Notes: generated from the sequence alone by a model not told the origin. 64,000 nt of DNA from Rufibacter roseolus (GCF_017916365.1 NZ_JAFMSU010000001.1:1576932-1640931), one strand, 5' to 3'. Counted from the stretch's first letter, positions 26,762-35,723 are shown. Program-made: numbers and translations.

Positions 26762-26793
26762 TCCTCACTCAAAACTTAAGACTCAGAACTCCC
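26762..26793. repeat. GAGTC-type heptad repeat, right copy
   Basis: CTCACTCAAAACTTAAGACT followed by CAGAACTC, reverse-complement-like to the units at 26,401-26,436; it adjoins the ABC transporter stop codon. Confidence 0.55.
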
Positions 26794-28647
26794 CTAGAGA
26801 TATCCCTTCGCCTGCAACCTGAACAATTCCGCATACCGGGTGCCCTTGGCGATGAGCTCTTCGTGGGAGCCCATCTCTACGAATTGGCCGTTTTCAATGA
26901 CAAGAATCCGGTCGGCCATGCGGACGGTGGAGAAGCGGTGGGAGATGAGGACGGCGGTTTTGCCTTGGGTCAGTTCCGCGAAGCGCTGGAAGACCTCGTG
27001 CTCGGCGCGGGCGTCCAGGGCAGCGGTAGGTTCATCCAGGATCAGGAGCTGGGCATCGCGCATGTAGGCTCTTCCCAAGGCTATTTTCTGCCACTCACCA
27101 CCAGACAAGTCCACACCTTTGTTGAAGCGGCGGCCGATGATCTGGTCGTATCCCTCGGGAAGTTTGGCGATGACTGTATCCGCTAAGCTTTGCTGCGCTG
27201 AAGTTTGGATGCGGGGACGGTTCTCTTTCTCTTCAATCCGGCCAATGGCGATGTTGGTGCCCGCGCTCATCTGGAAACGTACGAAGTCCTGGAAGATGAC
27301 GCCAATCTCGCGGCGCAGATCGGCGGGGTCGTATTCGCGCAGGTCAATGCCGTCCAGCAGGATTCGGCCCTCAGTCGGATCGTAGAGCCGGGAGAGCAGC
27401 TTGACCATGGTGGTTTTACCGGCGCCGTTTTCGCCTACCAAGGCCAGTTTCTCCCCGGCATGCAAGGTGAAGTTAAGGTGGCGGAGCGCCCATTTCTCTG
27501 AGTTGCGGTACCGAAAACCCACGTTCTCAAAGGTGAAGCCGTGTTGGATAGGCCTTGGGAAGGGTGGGGCCGAAGCCAGCCGCCTGATGCGGGGCTGCAG
27601 CTCAAAGAAGTCAAAGAAATCCTGGAGGTACAGCGCGCCCTCGGCCACGCTGGTGAACCGGTTCAATACTGATTCTAACAATCCACGCAGGCGCATGAAG
27701 GAACCAGAGAGAAAGGTCAATTGCCCCAGAGAAACCTGGCCTTGCACCGTCTGCAAGAGCAGGTAAACATAGGCTCCGTAATACCCGGCACTGCCCAACG
27801 CGGCGAACACGCTGCCCCAGCCAGCCCGGCGGGTAGACAGTTTCTTGTTGTCCTGGTAAAACTGGTCTGAAAGCGTGAGGAAACGGTCTACCAGGAAACC
27901 AGACAACCCGAAGATCTTCACCTCTTTGGCCGTATCATCGCTGGCGCCGGTCTGGCGAAGGTAGTCCAGTTCGCGGCGCTCGGGTGTCCAGCCGTGCACC
28001 AGAGAGTAGCTGCGCTCGTTGAAGTGCGACTCGCCCAGGAAAGCCGGCAGCACCGCCACCAACAACAGCAGCAGAAGCCAGGGGTAGAAAGCGATGAGTC
28101 CGGCGGCCAGGAACACCATGGAGAGGATGTCCTGCATCTGCCCCAGGACCTGGCTCATGAGAATGGTGCGGCTTAAAGTCTGGCGGCGGGCGCGTTCCAG
28201 TTTGTCATAGAATGCCGAGTCCTCGAACTGGTCCAGGTCCAACTCGGCGGCGTGCTCCATGAGCCGCACCGAGGATTGGTTCGCGAACAGGTCGCCCAGC
28301 AGACCATCTATGAGGGCGATGCCGCGGTTCAGGAAATCTGAGATCACCGCCAACCCGAATTCAATGGCCACCAGCGTGAGCAGATACCCCAGCAGTTTGT
28401 CGTCTGTTCTGGAGAGGCGCACCACCTCGTCAATGATCAACTGGCCCACGTAGAGCATGGCCACCGGCACCGCCGCCCTAAGCAGACGCAGCACCACGTT
28501 GATGAAGGCCATGCGCGGGTTCGTCTGCCAGACCATCTTCAGGAACGGCGGCAGGTGTTTAAGGGCGCTCACCCGCTCCTTGACTGAAAGCTGCGGTTGT
28601 CCCTGCCTGGGTGGCTTTCGCCCGAAAAGATTATCCCAAAATGCCAT
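26794..28647 (-). CDS. ABC exporter (fused membrane and ATPase domains)
   Basis: 617 residues. Six helices lie between residues 45 and 340, followed by the nucleotide-binding domain with Walker A GENGAGKT (405-412), an LSGGEWQKIALGRAYMRDA signature and Walker B LLILDEPTAALDA, then the switch histidine in VLISHRFSTVRMADRI. Half-transporter that would dimerise in the inner membrane. Substrate unknown; relatives export lipids, peptides or drugs. Single-gene unit, convergent with the MFS gene. Confidence 0.93.
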   Translation of the reverse strand: MAFWDNLFGRKPPRQGQPQLSVKERVSALKHLPPFLKMVWQTNPRMAFINVVLRLLRAAVPVAMLYVGQLIIDEVVRLSRTDDKLLGYLLTLVAIEFGLAVISDFLNRGIALIDGLLGDLFANQSSVRLMEHAAELDLDQFEDSAFYDKLERARRQTLSRTILMSQVLGQMQDILSMVFLAAGLIAFYPWLLLLLLVAVLPAFLGESHFNERSYSLVHGWTPERRELDYLRQTGASDDTAKEVKIFGLSGFLVDRFLTLSDQFYQDNKKLSTRRAGWGSVFAALGSAGYYGAYVYLLLQTVQGQVSLGQLTFLSGSFMRLRGLLESVLNRFTSVAEGALYLQDFFDFFELQPRIRRLASAPPFPRPIQHGFTFENVGFRYRNSEKWALRHLNFTLHAGEKLALVGENGAGKTTMVKLLSRLYDPTEGRILLDGIDLREYDPADLRREIGVIFQDFVRFQMSAGTNIAIGRIEEKENRPRIQTSAQQSLADTVIAKLPEGYDQIIGRRFNKGVDLSGGEWQKIALGRAYMRDAQLLILDEPTAALDARAEHEVFQRFAELTQGKTAVLISHRFSTVRMADRILVIENGQFVEMGSHEELIAKGTRYAELFRLQAKGYL

Positions 28648-28762
28648 AGGCGGTGAAGTTATTGAAAAGCCCTTTACTTACGCGCTTTAAAGTAAAATGT
28701 AGGGGCAGAAGTAAGAGAATACCCGTCTGGCGTAGCTGCGGGCAGCATGTTACAGACTTAAT

Positions 28763-28802
28763 TTCCGTTTTAAGCCTGCTTTCCTTAAAACGTGCGTAAA
28801 AC
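28763..28802. repeat. Dispersed palindrome copy
   Basis: CCGTTTTAAGCCTGCTTTCC and TTAAAACGTGCGTAAAAC, upstream of the divergent ABC exporter and cysE genes. Confidence 0.65.
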
Positions 28803-28861
28803 AAGGTTGGTGCTATACTGTAAGAAACCAAAGGCACTGCGCATCTGCCTGCCAGCGGCTT

Positions 28862-28870
28862 TACCTTTGC
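28862..28870 (+). promoter_or_regulatory. Promoter -7 element for cysE
   Basis: TACCTTTGC matches TAnnTTTG, about 65 nt upstream of the cysE ATG. Confidence 0.55.
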
Positions 28871-28935
28871 ATCGCCTAAATGAAAGAGAGAAGGTTTTTG
28901 TTTCCCTTGGAGGTATAATTTCGTAGGTAGTTTTT

Positions 28936-29769
28936 ATGGAAGAATCATTTTTGAATCGGCTCTGGAGTCTCCATCAGCAGAACCAACTCCGGATACCCAC
29001 CGGTCTGCTTTGCCAGTTCCTGAACCGGCTGTTGCAGATGCTTTTCCCGCCTCTGGCTGAGCAGCCTTTCAGGGATGCCGATGCGCTGGCCCAGGAAGCC
29101 ACGTTTCTGGAGCAGGAACTGGAGTCTCTGCTGGAAGGCGTGCAGCACATCAGTGCGTTTCCGGCCCCTGAGACCGTCAGTCGTTTCATGACCCAGTTGC
29201 CCCATCTGCATGAGCGGCTCATTGCCGATGCCCAGTTTATTCTGCAGGAAGACCCGGCAGCCCGCCACATTGAGGAGGTGATGCGCTCTTACCCTGGTTT
29301 CTACGGTATTGCCGTTTATCGCATCGCGCACCTGCTGTACCAGGAGGGAGTGCCGCTGCTGCCGCGCATCTTAACCGAGTATGCCCACAGCCGCACCGGC
29401 ATTGACATCCATCCCGGCGCCCAGATCGGGTTCCCTTTCTGCATTGACCACGGCACCGGTATTGTCATAGGCGAGACCACCACCATAGGCAAAAACGTGA
29501 AGCTGTACCAGGGCGTGACCTTGGGGGCCCTGAGCGTGGCCAAATACATGACCGACCTCAAGCGCCACCCCACCCTGGAAGACAACGTGATTATCTACGC
29601 CGGGGCCACCATTCTGGGCGGCAACACGGTGATAGGCGCGCACAGCATTATTGGGGGTAACGTTTGGCTCACCGAGAGCGTACCTGCGTATTCACGGTTA
29701 TATCATCGGGCCCAGATCAAGGTAAGCCGGTCAGAAGCGCCGGAAGACATTCTTGATTTCTCAATTTAG
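28936..29769 (+). CDS. cysE: Serine O-acetyltransferase
   Basis: 277 residues. Makes O-acetylserine from serine and acetyl-CoA, the committing step of cysteine synthesis. The N-terminal helical part is followed by the left-handed beta-helix with YAHSRTGIDIHPGAQIG, PFCIDHGTGIVIGETTTIG (catalytic His) and YQGVTLGAL. It is longer at the N-terminus than the short EpsC type. cysM follows after about 100 nt and carries its own -7 element, so the two may be both co-transcribed and separately transcribed. Confidence 0.93.
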   Translation: MEESFLNRLWSLHQQNQLRIPTGLLCQFLNRLLQMLFPPLAEQPFRDADALAQEATFLEQELESLLEGVQHISAFPAPETVSRFMTQLPHLHERLIADAQFILQEDPAARHIEEVMRSYPGFYGIAVYRIAHLLYQEGVPLLPRILTEYAHSRTGIDIHPGAQIGFPFCIDHGTGIVIGETTTIGKNVKLYQGVTLGALSVAKYMTDLKRHPTLEDNVIIYAGATILGGNTVIGAHSIIGGNVWLTESVPAYSRLYHRAQIKVSRSEAPEDILDFSI

Positions 29770-29801
29770 TTTTATCCCCTATGGGATTAATGAAATAATT
29801 T

Positions 29802-29809
29802 TACATTTG
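29802..29809 (+). promoter_or_regulatory. Putative -7 element for cysM
   Basis: TACATTTG, about 63 nt before the cysM ATG, in the cysE-cysM spacer. Confidence 0.45.
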
Positions 29810-29872
29810 TACCAAGCCTTGGCTAAGGACTTTTGCCTGGGATTGGTACACTTATAACGTAAACCTTACGAG

Positions 29873-30787
29873 ATGAAAGCAGAAAACATATTGCAGACCA
29901 TCGGGGATACCCCCACCGTACGAATCAACAAGTTATTTGGCCCCGATGCTGAGGTTTGGATGAAACTGGAGCGTGCCAACCCCGGCGGAAGCATCAAAGA
30001 CCGTATTGCCCTGTCCATGATTGAAGACGCAGAGCAACGCGGTTTGCTTAAGCCTCACAGCCATATCATTGAGCCGACCTCGGGTAACACCGGAGTAGGG
30101 TTGGCCATGGTGGCTGCCGTAAAAGGCTACGAACTTACTTTGGTGATGCCAGAGTCTATGTCTATTGAACGCCGCCGTTTAATGGCTGCCTACGGCGCCC
30201 ACCTGGAACTGACCCCGCGCGAGAAAGGCATGAAAGGCGCCATTGAGCGCGCGAACGAACTGGCAAGCCAGAACGAGAACGCCTGGATTCCCATGCAATT
30301 CGATAACGACGCCAACACCCGCATCCACATAGAGACTACCGCGCAAGAAGTGCTGCGCGATTTCCCAGATGGCTTTGACTACCTCATTACCGGCGTAGGA
30401 ACCGGCGGCCACATCACCGGCGTAGGCAGGGTTCTGAAAGAGAGATTCCCTAACCTGAAAGTGTTTGCCGTAGAGCCCACCTTGTCTCCGGTGTTAAGCG
30501 GCGGCGCCCCTGGTCCGCACCCCATCCAGGGCGTAGGCGCAGGGTTCATCCCTAAGATCATGGACATGTCTGTGCTGGACGGCGTGATTCAGGTAGACCC
30601 TAAAGATGCGTTTGAGTATGCCCGCCGGGCGGCCAAAGAAGAAGGACTCTTTATTGGGGTATCCTCTGGTGGTTCGTTGGCAGCGGTAGCCCAGAAGCTG
30701 GCCGAGATTGAGCTGGGTGCCCGTATTCTCACCTTCTGCTATGACACCGGCGAGCGTTACCTGTCAGTGGAAGGTTTGTTTGTGTAA
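29873..30787 (+). CDS. cysM: Cysteine synthase B (O-acetylserine sulfhydrylase)
   Basis: 304 residues, PLP-dependent. NPGGSIKDR carries the Schiff-base K42; TSGNTG (69-74) binds the substrate carboxylate; [17 protein letters not shown] binds the PLP phosphate, and [13 protein letters not shown] follows. It makes cysteine from O-acetylserine supplied by the preceding CysE. Assignment to CysM rather than CysK rests on overall length and the lack of the longer CysK C-terminus, so a CysK-type function is possible. Confidence 0.93.
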   Translation: MKAENILQTIGDTPTVRINKLFGPDAEVWMKLERANPGGSIKDRIALSMIEDAEQRGLLKPHSHIIEPTSGNTGVGLAMVAAVKGYELTLVMPESMSIERRRLMAAYGAHLELTPREKGMKGAIERANELASQNENAWIPMQFDNDANTRIHIETTAQEVLRDFPDGFDYLITGVGTGGHITGVGRVLKERFPNLKVFAVEPTLSPVLSGGAPGPHPIQGVGAGFIPKIMDMSVLDGVIQVDPKDAFEYARRAAKEEGLFIGVSSGGSLAAVAQKLAEIELGARILTFCYDTGERYLSVEGLFV

Positions 30788-30802
30788 CTAACCTTTGCCT
30801 AT

Positions 30803-30845
30803 AAAAACAAAGCCGCTCCTGCTATTACAGGAGCGGCTTTGTTTT
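30803..30845. terminator. Strong terminator after cysM (twin 1)
   Basis: AAAACAAAGCCGCTCCTG and CAGGAGCGGCTTTGTTTT, 18-bp arms around CTATTA. A nearly identical hairpin occurs at 33,066, and both are followed at once by a dispersed palindrome copy. Confidence 0.92.
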
Positions 30846-30876
30846 AGGCCTGTTTTCTTAAAAACAGCACCTAAAC
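30836..30876. repeat. Dispersed palindrome copy
   Basis: GTTTTAGGCCTGTTTTC and TTAAAAACAGCACCTAAAC, directly behind the cysM terminator. Confidence 0.8.
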
Positions 30877-31011
30877 ATGAAATACAAAGTGCCTGATTTT
30901 AGATTCCTGTATTCCCAAAAAGGGCCTTTTTGAATAAATCGGAAATACTTCTGCCTATACTTGACGGGATCTCAGACTTGGTTATGTAAGGAAAATCTGA
31001 TGGGGGCTTTA

Positions 31012-31052
31012 CCCGTTTTAAACCTGTTTTATTAAAACTGCAGTAAAAACGT
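31012..31052. repeat. Dispersed palindrome copy
   Basis: CCGTTTTAAACCTGTTTTA and TTAAAACTGCAGTAAAAACG, downstream of the DUF2927-like gene. Confidence 0.65.
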
Positions 31053-31074
31053 AAGTGAAGATGATAGCCTAGGG

Positions 31075-31782
31075 TTAACGTTTTTCATCCAGCAGGATTT
31101 CTTCCAGTACGGCTTCTGCCTGACTTTGGTCTAAACCGATTTGCATTCTTGGGTGGTATAGAAGCCGTATCAATTCCTTGTCAATGGGGGTGTAACTGGT
31201 GTTGAGTTCTAAACCTGAGGTGAAAACACTTTCCGGGTAAGTAGGTGATAAATCTGCCAAACCTATAGATGCCGTTAAGTTGTATAATAGCCAGGTTTTT
31301 TGCTCCTGGGCGTTTGCCCTAAATGTATCCAAAAACATATGGGCATGGTTTATGGCCTGATCCCCTTCCCAGTACACATTGAAATAACCAAGACTGATAA
31401 CCCTACCCATGGTAGGGTATCTGGCGGCATAGCCTGCTACCGTGCCAAAGTAAATGTAGGCATTTGATTGAGCCGAGTCCGTGACAATTTCAATGGAGAA
31501 ACCATCGGTGGCCAGACCATTTATTTCCTGCCTTATTTTATTCAGATCACTTAAATTCTCCGCGCTTGGATTCCCTCCGATGAATAGCCGCATGTCAGAG
31601 TTCCATTTCCGGGTCATCTCGCTTCCACCGCCATTTTGATAGCCAAAGGCGATCTCTTTAAAGTAAGCAATGACATCTCGGTCAGCCTGGGTTAATTCCG
31701 GGGTAGATTCTTCCTCGTCTGTGGTAATGCAACCGGTCAGTAAAATCAGAAATGCAATAAAAAGGGTGTAGAGTTTCTTCAT
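31075..31782 (-). CDS. DUF2927-like lipoprotein
   Basis: 235 residues. MKKLYTLFIAFLILLTGCIT has a lipobox (LLTGC). The body resembles DUF2927: DVIAYFKEIAFGYQNGG near the start, WNSDMRLFIGGNPS, and LYNLTASIGLADLSPTYPES where family members carry a metal-type HELTQ-like motif, here changed to YNLTA, so peptidase activity is doubtful. SYTPIDKELIRLLYHPRM closes the match. Anchored in the outer or inner membrane; function unknown. The upstream gene reads the same way but lies about 250 nt off. Confidence 0.7.
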   Translation of the reverse strand: MKKLYTLFIAFLILLTGCITTDEEESTPELTQADRDVIAYFKEIAFGYQNGGGSEMTRKWNSDMRLFIGGNPSAENLSDLNKIRQEINGLATDGFSIEIVTDSAQSNAYIYFGTVAGYAARYPTMGRVISLGYFNVYWEGDQAINHAHMFLDTFRANAQEQKTWLLYNLTASIGLADLSPTYPESVFTSGLELNTSYTPIDKELIRLLYHPRMQIGLDQSQAEAVLEEILLDEKR

Positions 31783-32029
31783 GGTTGTTGTAGATAATGA
31801 TCCATTTTATGCCCAATTGGCTCGGATTTAAAATTTTAGTGGTTTTGGATTTCTGATTCCCTTCCTGTATTGTAAACCTCCTCTACCCGCACGGATATTT
31901 AAAGGCTCTATTGGCCTTTTACAGATTTTGTACCTTCAAACCTTTGAGGGAGTAGACTGTAGAGGGGTTTTTCGCCTGGTTTGGGGGTGTGGGGCACGCG
32001 TGATAGTTGAAGAAATAAGCTCCAGGGGT

Positions 32030-32884
32030 TTAGAAAGCAATGCCCAAACTGAAGCCAAGGCCACGGATTCCGGCAAAAGGCGTGTTCCCTTTGACGGTTA
32101 CCCCATTGTCGGTTACGGTGGCCTCTACTTTTGAACTGCCTATCATATAATCGTTGATAGATTCTATCTCCTCCTCTAAGTCTCTTTGTTCTTCCGGGGT
32201 CATGGCGCTGAGGTTGGCCGTGCCCGTTAAATTCATTTTCATTTTCCCGAAGTGCCCTCCTACGATGTACCAGTCAAACGCTATCCTTTTGGCGATCAGC
32301 CATTGGGAGCCTACCATCAGTCCACCCCCAAAGCCTTGTACATTTCCATCTATCGGAATGATGTACGTGTTGGAATTGGCCTCATATTCATGTGTATAGG
32401 TAGCATCAAGGTTCATGTAGCGCCCATACAAAGACAGGTATAAACCCCTTGCCCCGGGCTTCTTGCCAGAATAGAACCTGATCTCACCGGTATAGGTTTT
32501 GTCCGCGACAGTGGAGTTGGTGAGATAGTCTCTTATGTCATCGTCTTCGTCTATGAATTCATCCAGGGCTTTCTCCACCAGGAAAATAGAGGAGATGTTT
32601 GTTTTGGGTATAAAACTGTAGCCACCCACAAACGTTATCTTGCGGGTCAAAGAGCGTTCATAGCTAAGGTTATAGCTATTCAGGACCAGAGAGGATAAGT
32701 TGATTTTGACTATGTTTTTCCTGAAGACCTCTTCTTTGCCTTTACTGTTCAAGCCCGGGCTGTTTTGTTTCCCTGGTGCCGGGGAAGCAAGTTTCAAGCT
32801 GTCTGGTTGGTATTTTGTGGAGTCAGTCTGCCCGAAGCAACGGAATATGGTAAGTAATAGAACAAGAGTTAAGGATAATTTCAT
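32030..32884 (-). CDS. DUF3575-like outer-membrane beta-barrel protein
   Basis: About 284 residues from the ATG at 32,882-32,884 (the longer frame uses a TTG). MKLSLTLVLLLTIFRCFGQ is a signal peptide. From about residue 55 NIVKINLSSLVLNSYNLSYE resembles the first strands of DUF3575-type barrels; alternating aromatic strands continue to the end, GLGFSLGIAF, with a terminal Phe typical of outer-membrane barrels. An acidic insert (PEEQRDLEEEIESINDYM) lies in one loop. Function unknown. A promoter-like CACCTTTG with TTG 20 nt upstream lies at about 32,905-32,935. Confidence 0.7.
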   Translation of the reverse strand: MKLSLTLVLLLTIFRCFGQTDSTKYQPDSLKLASPAPGKQNSPGLNSKGKEEVFRKNIVKINLSSLVLNSYNLSYERSLTRKITFVGGYSFIPKTNISSIFLVEKALDEFIDEDDDIRDYLTNSTVADKTYTGEIRFYSGKKPGARGLYLSLYGRYMNLDATYTHEYEANSNTYIIPIDGNVQGFGGGLMVGSQWLIAKRIAFDWYIVGGHFGKMKMNLTGTANLSAMTPEEQRDLEEEIESINDYMIGSSKVEATVTDNGVTVKGNTPFAGIRGLGFSLGIAF

Positions 32885-33065
32885 ATAATTTTGGTTATAG
32901 AATTTATCCAAAGGTGCCTGTTAATGCTTGTTATAGCAATACTTACAAGTAGGTATTATATTAATTTTATAAATTTTTGTAATAAATAAGGTTGAGTTGT
33001 GTTTGCTGCTTGATTCACCTAACCATAAATTATACTTCTGATAATCTGAGATCTAGACCACGATA

Positions 33066-33107
33066 TAAAACAAAGCCGCTCCTGTTATGACAGGAGCGGC
33101 TTTGTTT
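33066..33107 (-). terminator. Strong terminator (twin 2)
   Basis: AAAACAAAGCCGCTCCTG and CAGGAGCGGCTTTGTTT, differing from the cysM terminator essentially only in the loop (TTATGA). It serves the small gene at 33,222-33,491. Confidence 0.9.
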
Positions 33108-33139
33108 AGGGGCTGTTTTCTTAAAAACAGCCCCTAAAC
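33104..33139. repeat. Dispersed palindrome, best copy
   Basis: GTTTAGGGGCTGTTTT and AAAACAGCCCCTAAAC, 16 paired positions without mismatch around four bases. Confidence 0.9.
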
Positions 33140-33221
33140 GGAAAATTCTTCAAAGGGTGCTTTCGTTTAGAACCTGAATTGGGAAGGTCCAGAGGGTTAG
33201 TTCTGAAACGCCTACCAATCA

Positions 33222-33491
33222 TTAAGAATTCTGGTCAGTTCCTGAGGACGTCTGATCAGATCCTGAGGTGGCAGTTGATTGGCCTGTCAACCCTTGCACA
33301 GAGTTGGTAACAGTATCCAGAAGGGCACGCCGTTTCCCTTTACCAATGGCTGAAAGGGCTATGCCCACGCCTGCGGCTCCCAGCAGGGAATACAGCACCT
33401 TTTTATTCTTCACCAGGCTCTGCACTCCGGTTAAAAGAGACTTATCCTTTTTGACTTTGTTCTTCTTGGTCTTGTTCTTATTCTTTGACAT
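33222..33491 (-). CDS. Small Lys-rich protein with one hydrophobic segment (paralogue 1)
   Basis: 89 residues: a very Lys/Asn-rich head (MSKNKNKTKKNKVKKDKSLL), a glycine-rich hydrophobic stretch (KVLYSLLGAAGVGIALSAIG, about 50-70), then a Ser/Thr/Gln-rich tail. The neighbour at 33,649-33,966 has the same plan, with a similar hydrophobic core. No family recognised. The head may bind nucleic acid or membrane phosphates (inference). It has a strong terminator. Confidence 0.65.
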   Translation of the reverse strand: MSKNKNKTKKNKVKKDKSLLTGVQSLVKNKKVLYSLLGAAGVGIALSAIGKGKRRALLDTVTNSVQGLTGQSTATSGSDQTSSGTDQNS

Positions 33492-33648
33492 GGCGGTAAG
33501 GTTTGAATTTAATGGATCAAAGTGAATGGGTTAATACGATAATTACATGTGGTTAACCCTTAGTATGCACCTACGCCACCCACGTCTTTTGGTTTTTACC
33601 GGCCAGCGAATTGCCGAAGAAGCACGTTTCTTTCCCTGGCTTTTATGA

Positions 33649-33966
33649 TTACTTTTCGTCGTCTGAAGAGCCGTTGTCTGGGGCAATGGTGAGGGGAGGA
33701 GGGTTGTTCCCTTTTAATTTCTTTTTCTTTTTAGAAGGTTTCTTTTCCTTGACCTCTTCGGGTTGATGATGAGCCAAATGCTTGACCACGGCCGTGATCC
33801 CGTCCACCAGATTCCCCGCCCTGTCCGGACCTATCGCCCTGGCCAGAGCAACCCCAGCCCCCACTGCGCCAACCAGAGCGAGTAAAACCCGGTTATCGCT
33901 TATAAACGGCTTTACCGCTTTGTAAAAGGTCTGGTGTTTGGTTCCTTTTTTCTTATTCTTGGCCAT
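33649..33966 (-). CDS. Small Lys-rich protein with one hydrophobic segment (paralogue 2)
   Basis: 105 residues from the ATG at 33,964-33,966 (MAKNKKKGTKHQTFYKAVKP); the longer frame to 34,020 adds an unrelated Phe-rich stretch. The core NRVLLALVGAVGAGVALARA parallels that of the downstream small protein, then GNLVDGITAVV, and a Lys-rich, Asp/Ser-ending tail. The two genes are about 160 nt apart and very likely arose by duplication. Function unknown. Confidence 0.65.
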   Translation of the reverse strand: MAKNKKKGTKHQTFYKAVKPFISDNRVLLALVGAVGAGVALARAIGPDRAGNLVDGITAVVKHLAHHQPEEVKEKKPSKKKKKLKGNNPPPLTIAPDNGSSDDEK

Positions 33967-34044
33967 AGTCTTTTCTAAAAAGAATCTGAAAGTAGTGGGA
34001 TTCTGGAAGAGGACATTCAATACCTCCTTCCTGCCTTCTCTACG

Positions 34045-34090
34045 TGTCCTCTAGTTCTGGGTTCTTTTCTTGAAAACAGCCTTAAAACGC
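34045..34090. repeat. Dispersed palindrome copy
   Basis: TTCTGGGTTCTTTTC and TTGAAAACAGCCTTAAAACGC, between the second small gene and the glycosyltransferase. Confidence 0.7.
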
Positions 34091-34134
34091 ACCCTCAGTC
34101 AGTACCTCATTTAACCCGGCTAAGACTTTGTCCA

Positions 34135-35277
34135 TTATCGTTGCTTTTTGAGCTCCTTCAAGGGGTAGAAGCTGTCGCGCCAGTAGATGCCGCCCTGCCG
34201 GATGGTCTTCACCGCCGATGCAATCAGGATGTAGACCATCACTGCGCCCGCGAAGGGAATAATAAGGGCATGCCATCCTTTGCTATGGATGCCGCTTTTG
34301 AACTGCATGAGCAGCACCTGGGATAGAAGCAGCACCACAGCCAGCAACTGCCCTGTTGTTCCCTCCAGCAAAAGCAAAGGAAGGGGAAGCACGAAGACCA
34401 GAAGTGTAGCCAGGGCCATACCCAAGGCGGTAGGAAAATGGTAGTTTGCCACCGAGAACGTGTTTTTCATTAGGCCCCGCACAAACTCCTGAAGGCTGGT
34501 ATACCACTGTAAGGAGATTTCCTTATTACCATATACCACATCCTGCCTGAAACCCGCTGCTTTGATTTGTTCACCCAGTTTCAGGTCATCATCCGGCCGA
34601 AGCGAGAAAGCCTTGTGGGTACCCGCCTGTTCGTAGGCGGCCCGTTTGACCAGGTTGAAAGCACCTATTCCAATAGATGCATCAGATTTGGGGTTACGCA
34701 CTTCCCAGGGCCTCTGCCGAAGTTCCAGCATGATGGCAAACGTGCTCATTACGCTTCTGAACAAGCCAGACGGAGAAGTGATCTCGGGCATGACGGTGAG
34801 GTGGTCTAGACGATGGTCCTCCACGTATTGCATCGCTTTTCTTAAGGCTTGCCGGCCGTACATCACGTCGGCATCGGTGAACAGCATCCATTTCTCTGTA
34901 GTATGCAGGTACCCCTGGTACAAAGCGTGGTTTTTTCCTAGCCAGCCCGCCGGGAGCTCCGTCACCGTCCTCACTGATATAGCCGGATTTGCCTTTACCA
35001 TTTTCTCCAGGATCTGCGGGGTACGATCCGTAGACCGGTCATTGATGACCAGGATTCTGGCCTGGGGATAATCAACTTGACAGATGCTGGCCAAGGCCTG
35101 TTCCAACTCTGCCTCCTCATCTTTGACGGCCACAACAATAGCCACCTGCGGCTCCGGTGAACCCGCTTGCGGCGAGACGTTCTTCAGGTACTTTACCCTG
35201 CGGCTATTGACAAGTAAGTAGATACTCGCGCAAACCCACGCAAAAGTGATCAGCAACGCATAGCCGGTGAGTAACAT
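34135..35277 (-). CDS. Family 2 glycosyltransferase, membrane-bound
   Basis: 380 residues. A first helix (LLTGYALLITFAWVCASIYL), then the GT-A domain PQVAIVVAVKDEEAELEQAL, ARILVINDRSTDRTPQILEK and LFTDADVMYG (DxD), then three or more helices from about 300. The plan resembles hopene- or carotenoid-associated and ceramide-type transferases with C-terminal membrane segments. Acceptor unknown. Similar in layout to the transferase at 19,774 but clearly divergent in sequence. The short open frame at 34,082-34,276 overlapping its 3' end is not a gene. Confidence 0.87.
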   Translation of the reverse strand: MLLTGYALLITFAWVCASIYLLVNSRRVKYLKNVSPQAGSPEPQVAIVVAVKDEEAELEQALASICQVDYPQARILVINDRSTDRTPQILEKMVKANPAISVRTVTELPAGWLGKNHALYQGYLHTTEKWMLFTDADVMYGRQALRKAMQYVEDHRLDHLTVMPEITSPSGLFRSVMSTFAIMLELRQRPWEVRNPKSDASIGIGAFNLVKRAAYEQAGTHKAFSLRPDDDLKLGEQIKAAGFRQDVVYGNKEISLQWYTSLQEFVRGLMKNTFSVANYHFPTALGMALATLLVFVLPLPLLLLEGTTGQLLAVVLLLSQVLLMQFKSGIHSKGWHALIIPFAGAVMVYILIASAVKTIRQGGIYWRDSFYPLKELKKQR

Positions 35278-35385
35278 AATGCAGTGTTTGGTTTGGCCTG
35301 TATTTACTTAGAATAAGCAGAAAACGGTACTATTGTTCGGCAGGGTTCCAGAAAAAGTCATTTAGGAACCTTAGTATATGAGCAC

Positions 35386-35421
35386 AAAAAAAGCGGCACT
35401 TACTTTTGTAAGTGCCGCTTC
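35386..35421 (-). terminator. Terminator after tRNA-Ala
   Basis: On the minus strand AGCGGCACTTAC and GTAAGTGCCGCT pair and are followed by seven T. Confidence 0.9.
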
Positions 35422-35427
35422 AGAGAG

Positions 35428-35501
<74 letters not shown>

Positions 35502-35512
35502 GTTTTGATGTT

Positions 35513-35544
35513 ACAAAAGTAATAGCCTTTCTGATAACTACAAA
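35513..35544 (-). promoter_or_regulatory. Consensus promoter of tRNA-Ala
   Basis: Minus strand: TTTG (35,541-35,544), exactly 19 nt, then TACTTTTGT (35,513-35,521). Confidence 0.8.
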
Positions 35545-35665
35545 ATCTTTTCGGCGCATTTCTTCATTTTGCTTTCCGTTAAACAGCTTATTTGAAGCTA
35601 TGTCAGAGGTAAATGGCTGACTTGATTAAACTTATGTAACGATAAAAATTGGTTCAGATAGGCAG

Positions 35666-35703
35666 AAAAAAATCGGGCGAAATGTGTTTTCGCCCGATTT
35701 TCT
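35666..35703 (-). terminator. Terminator after the first Oar-like gene
   Basis: AAAATCGGGCGAAA and TTTCGCCCGATTTT arms with T/A tracts, 20 nt past the stop codon. Confidence 0.88.
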
Positions 35704-35723
35704 GAAAAAGAGGTTAGAAACGT

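Noticed and set aside
34082..34276. 64-codon frame at the glycosyltransferase 3' end
   Set aside because: Overlaps the glycosyltransferase on the same strand in another frame and has no features of its own.
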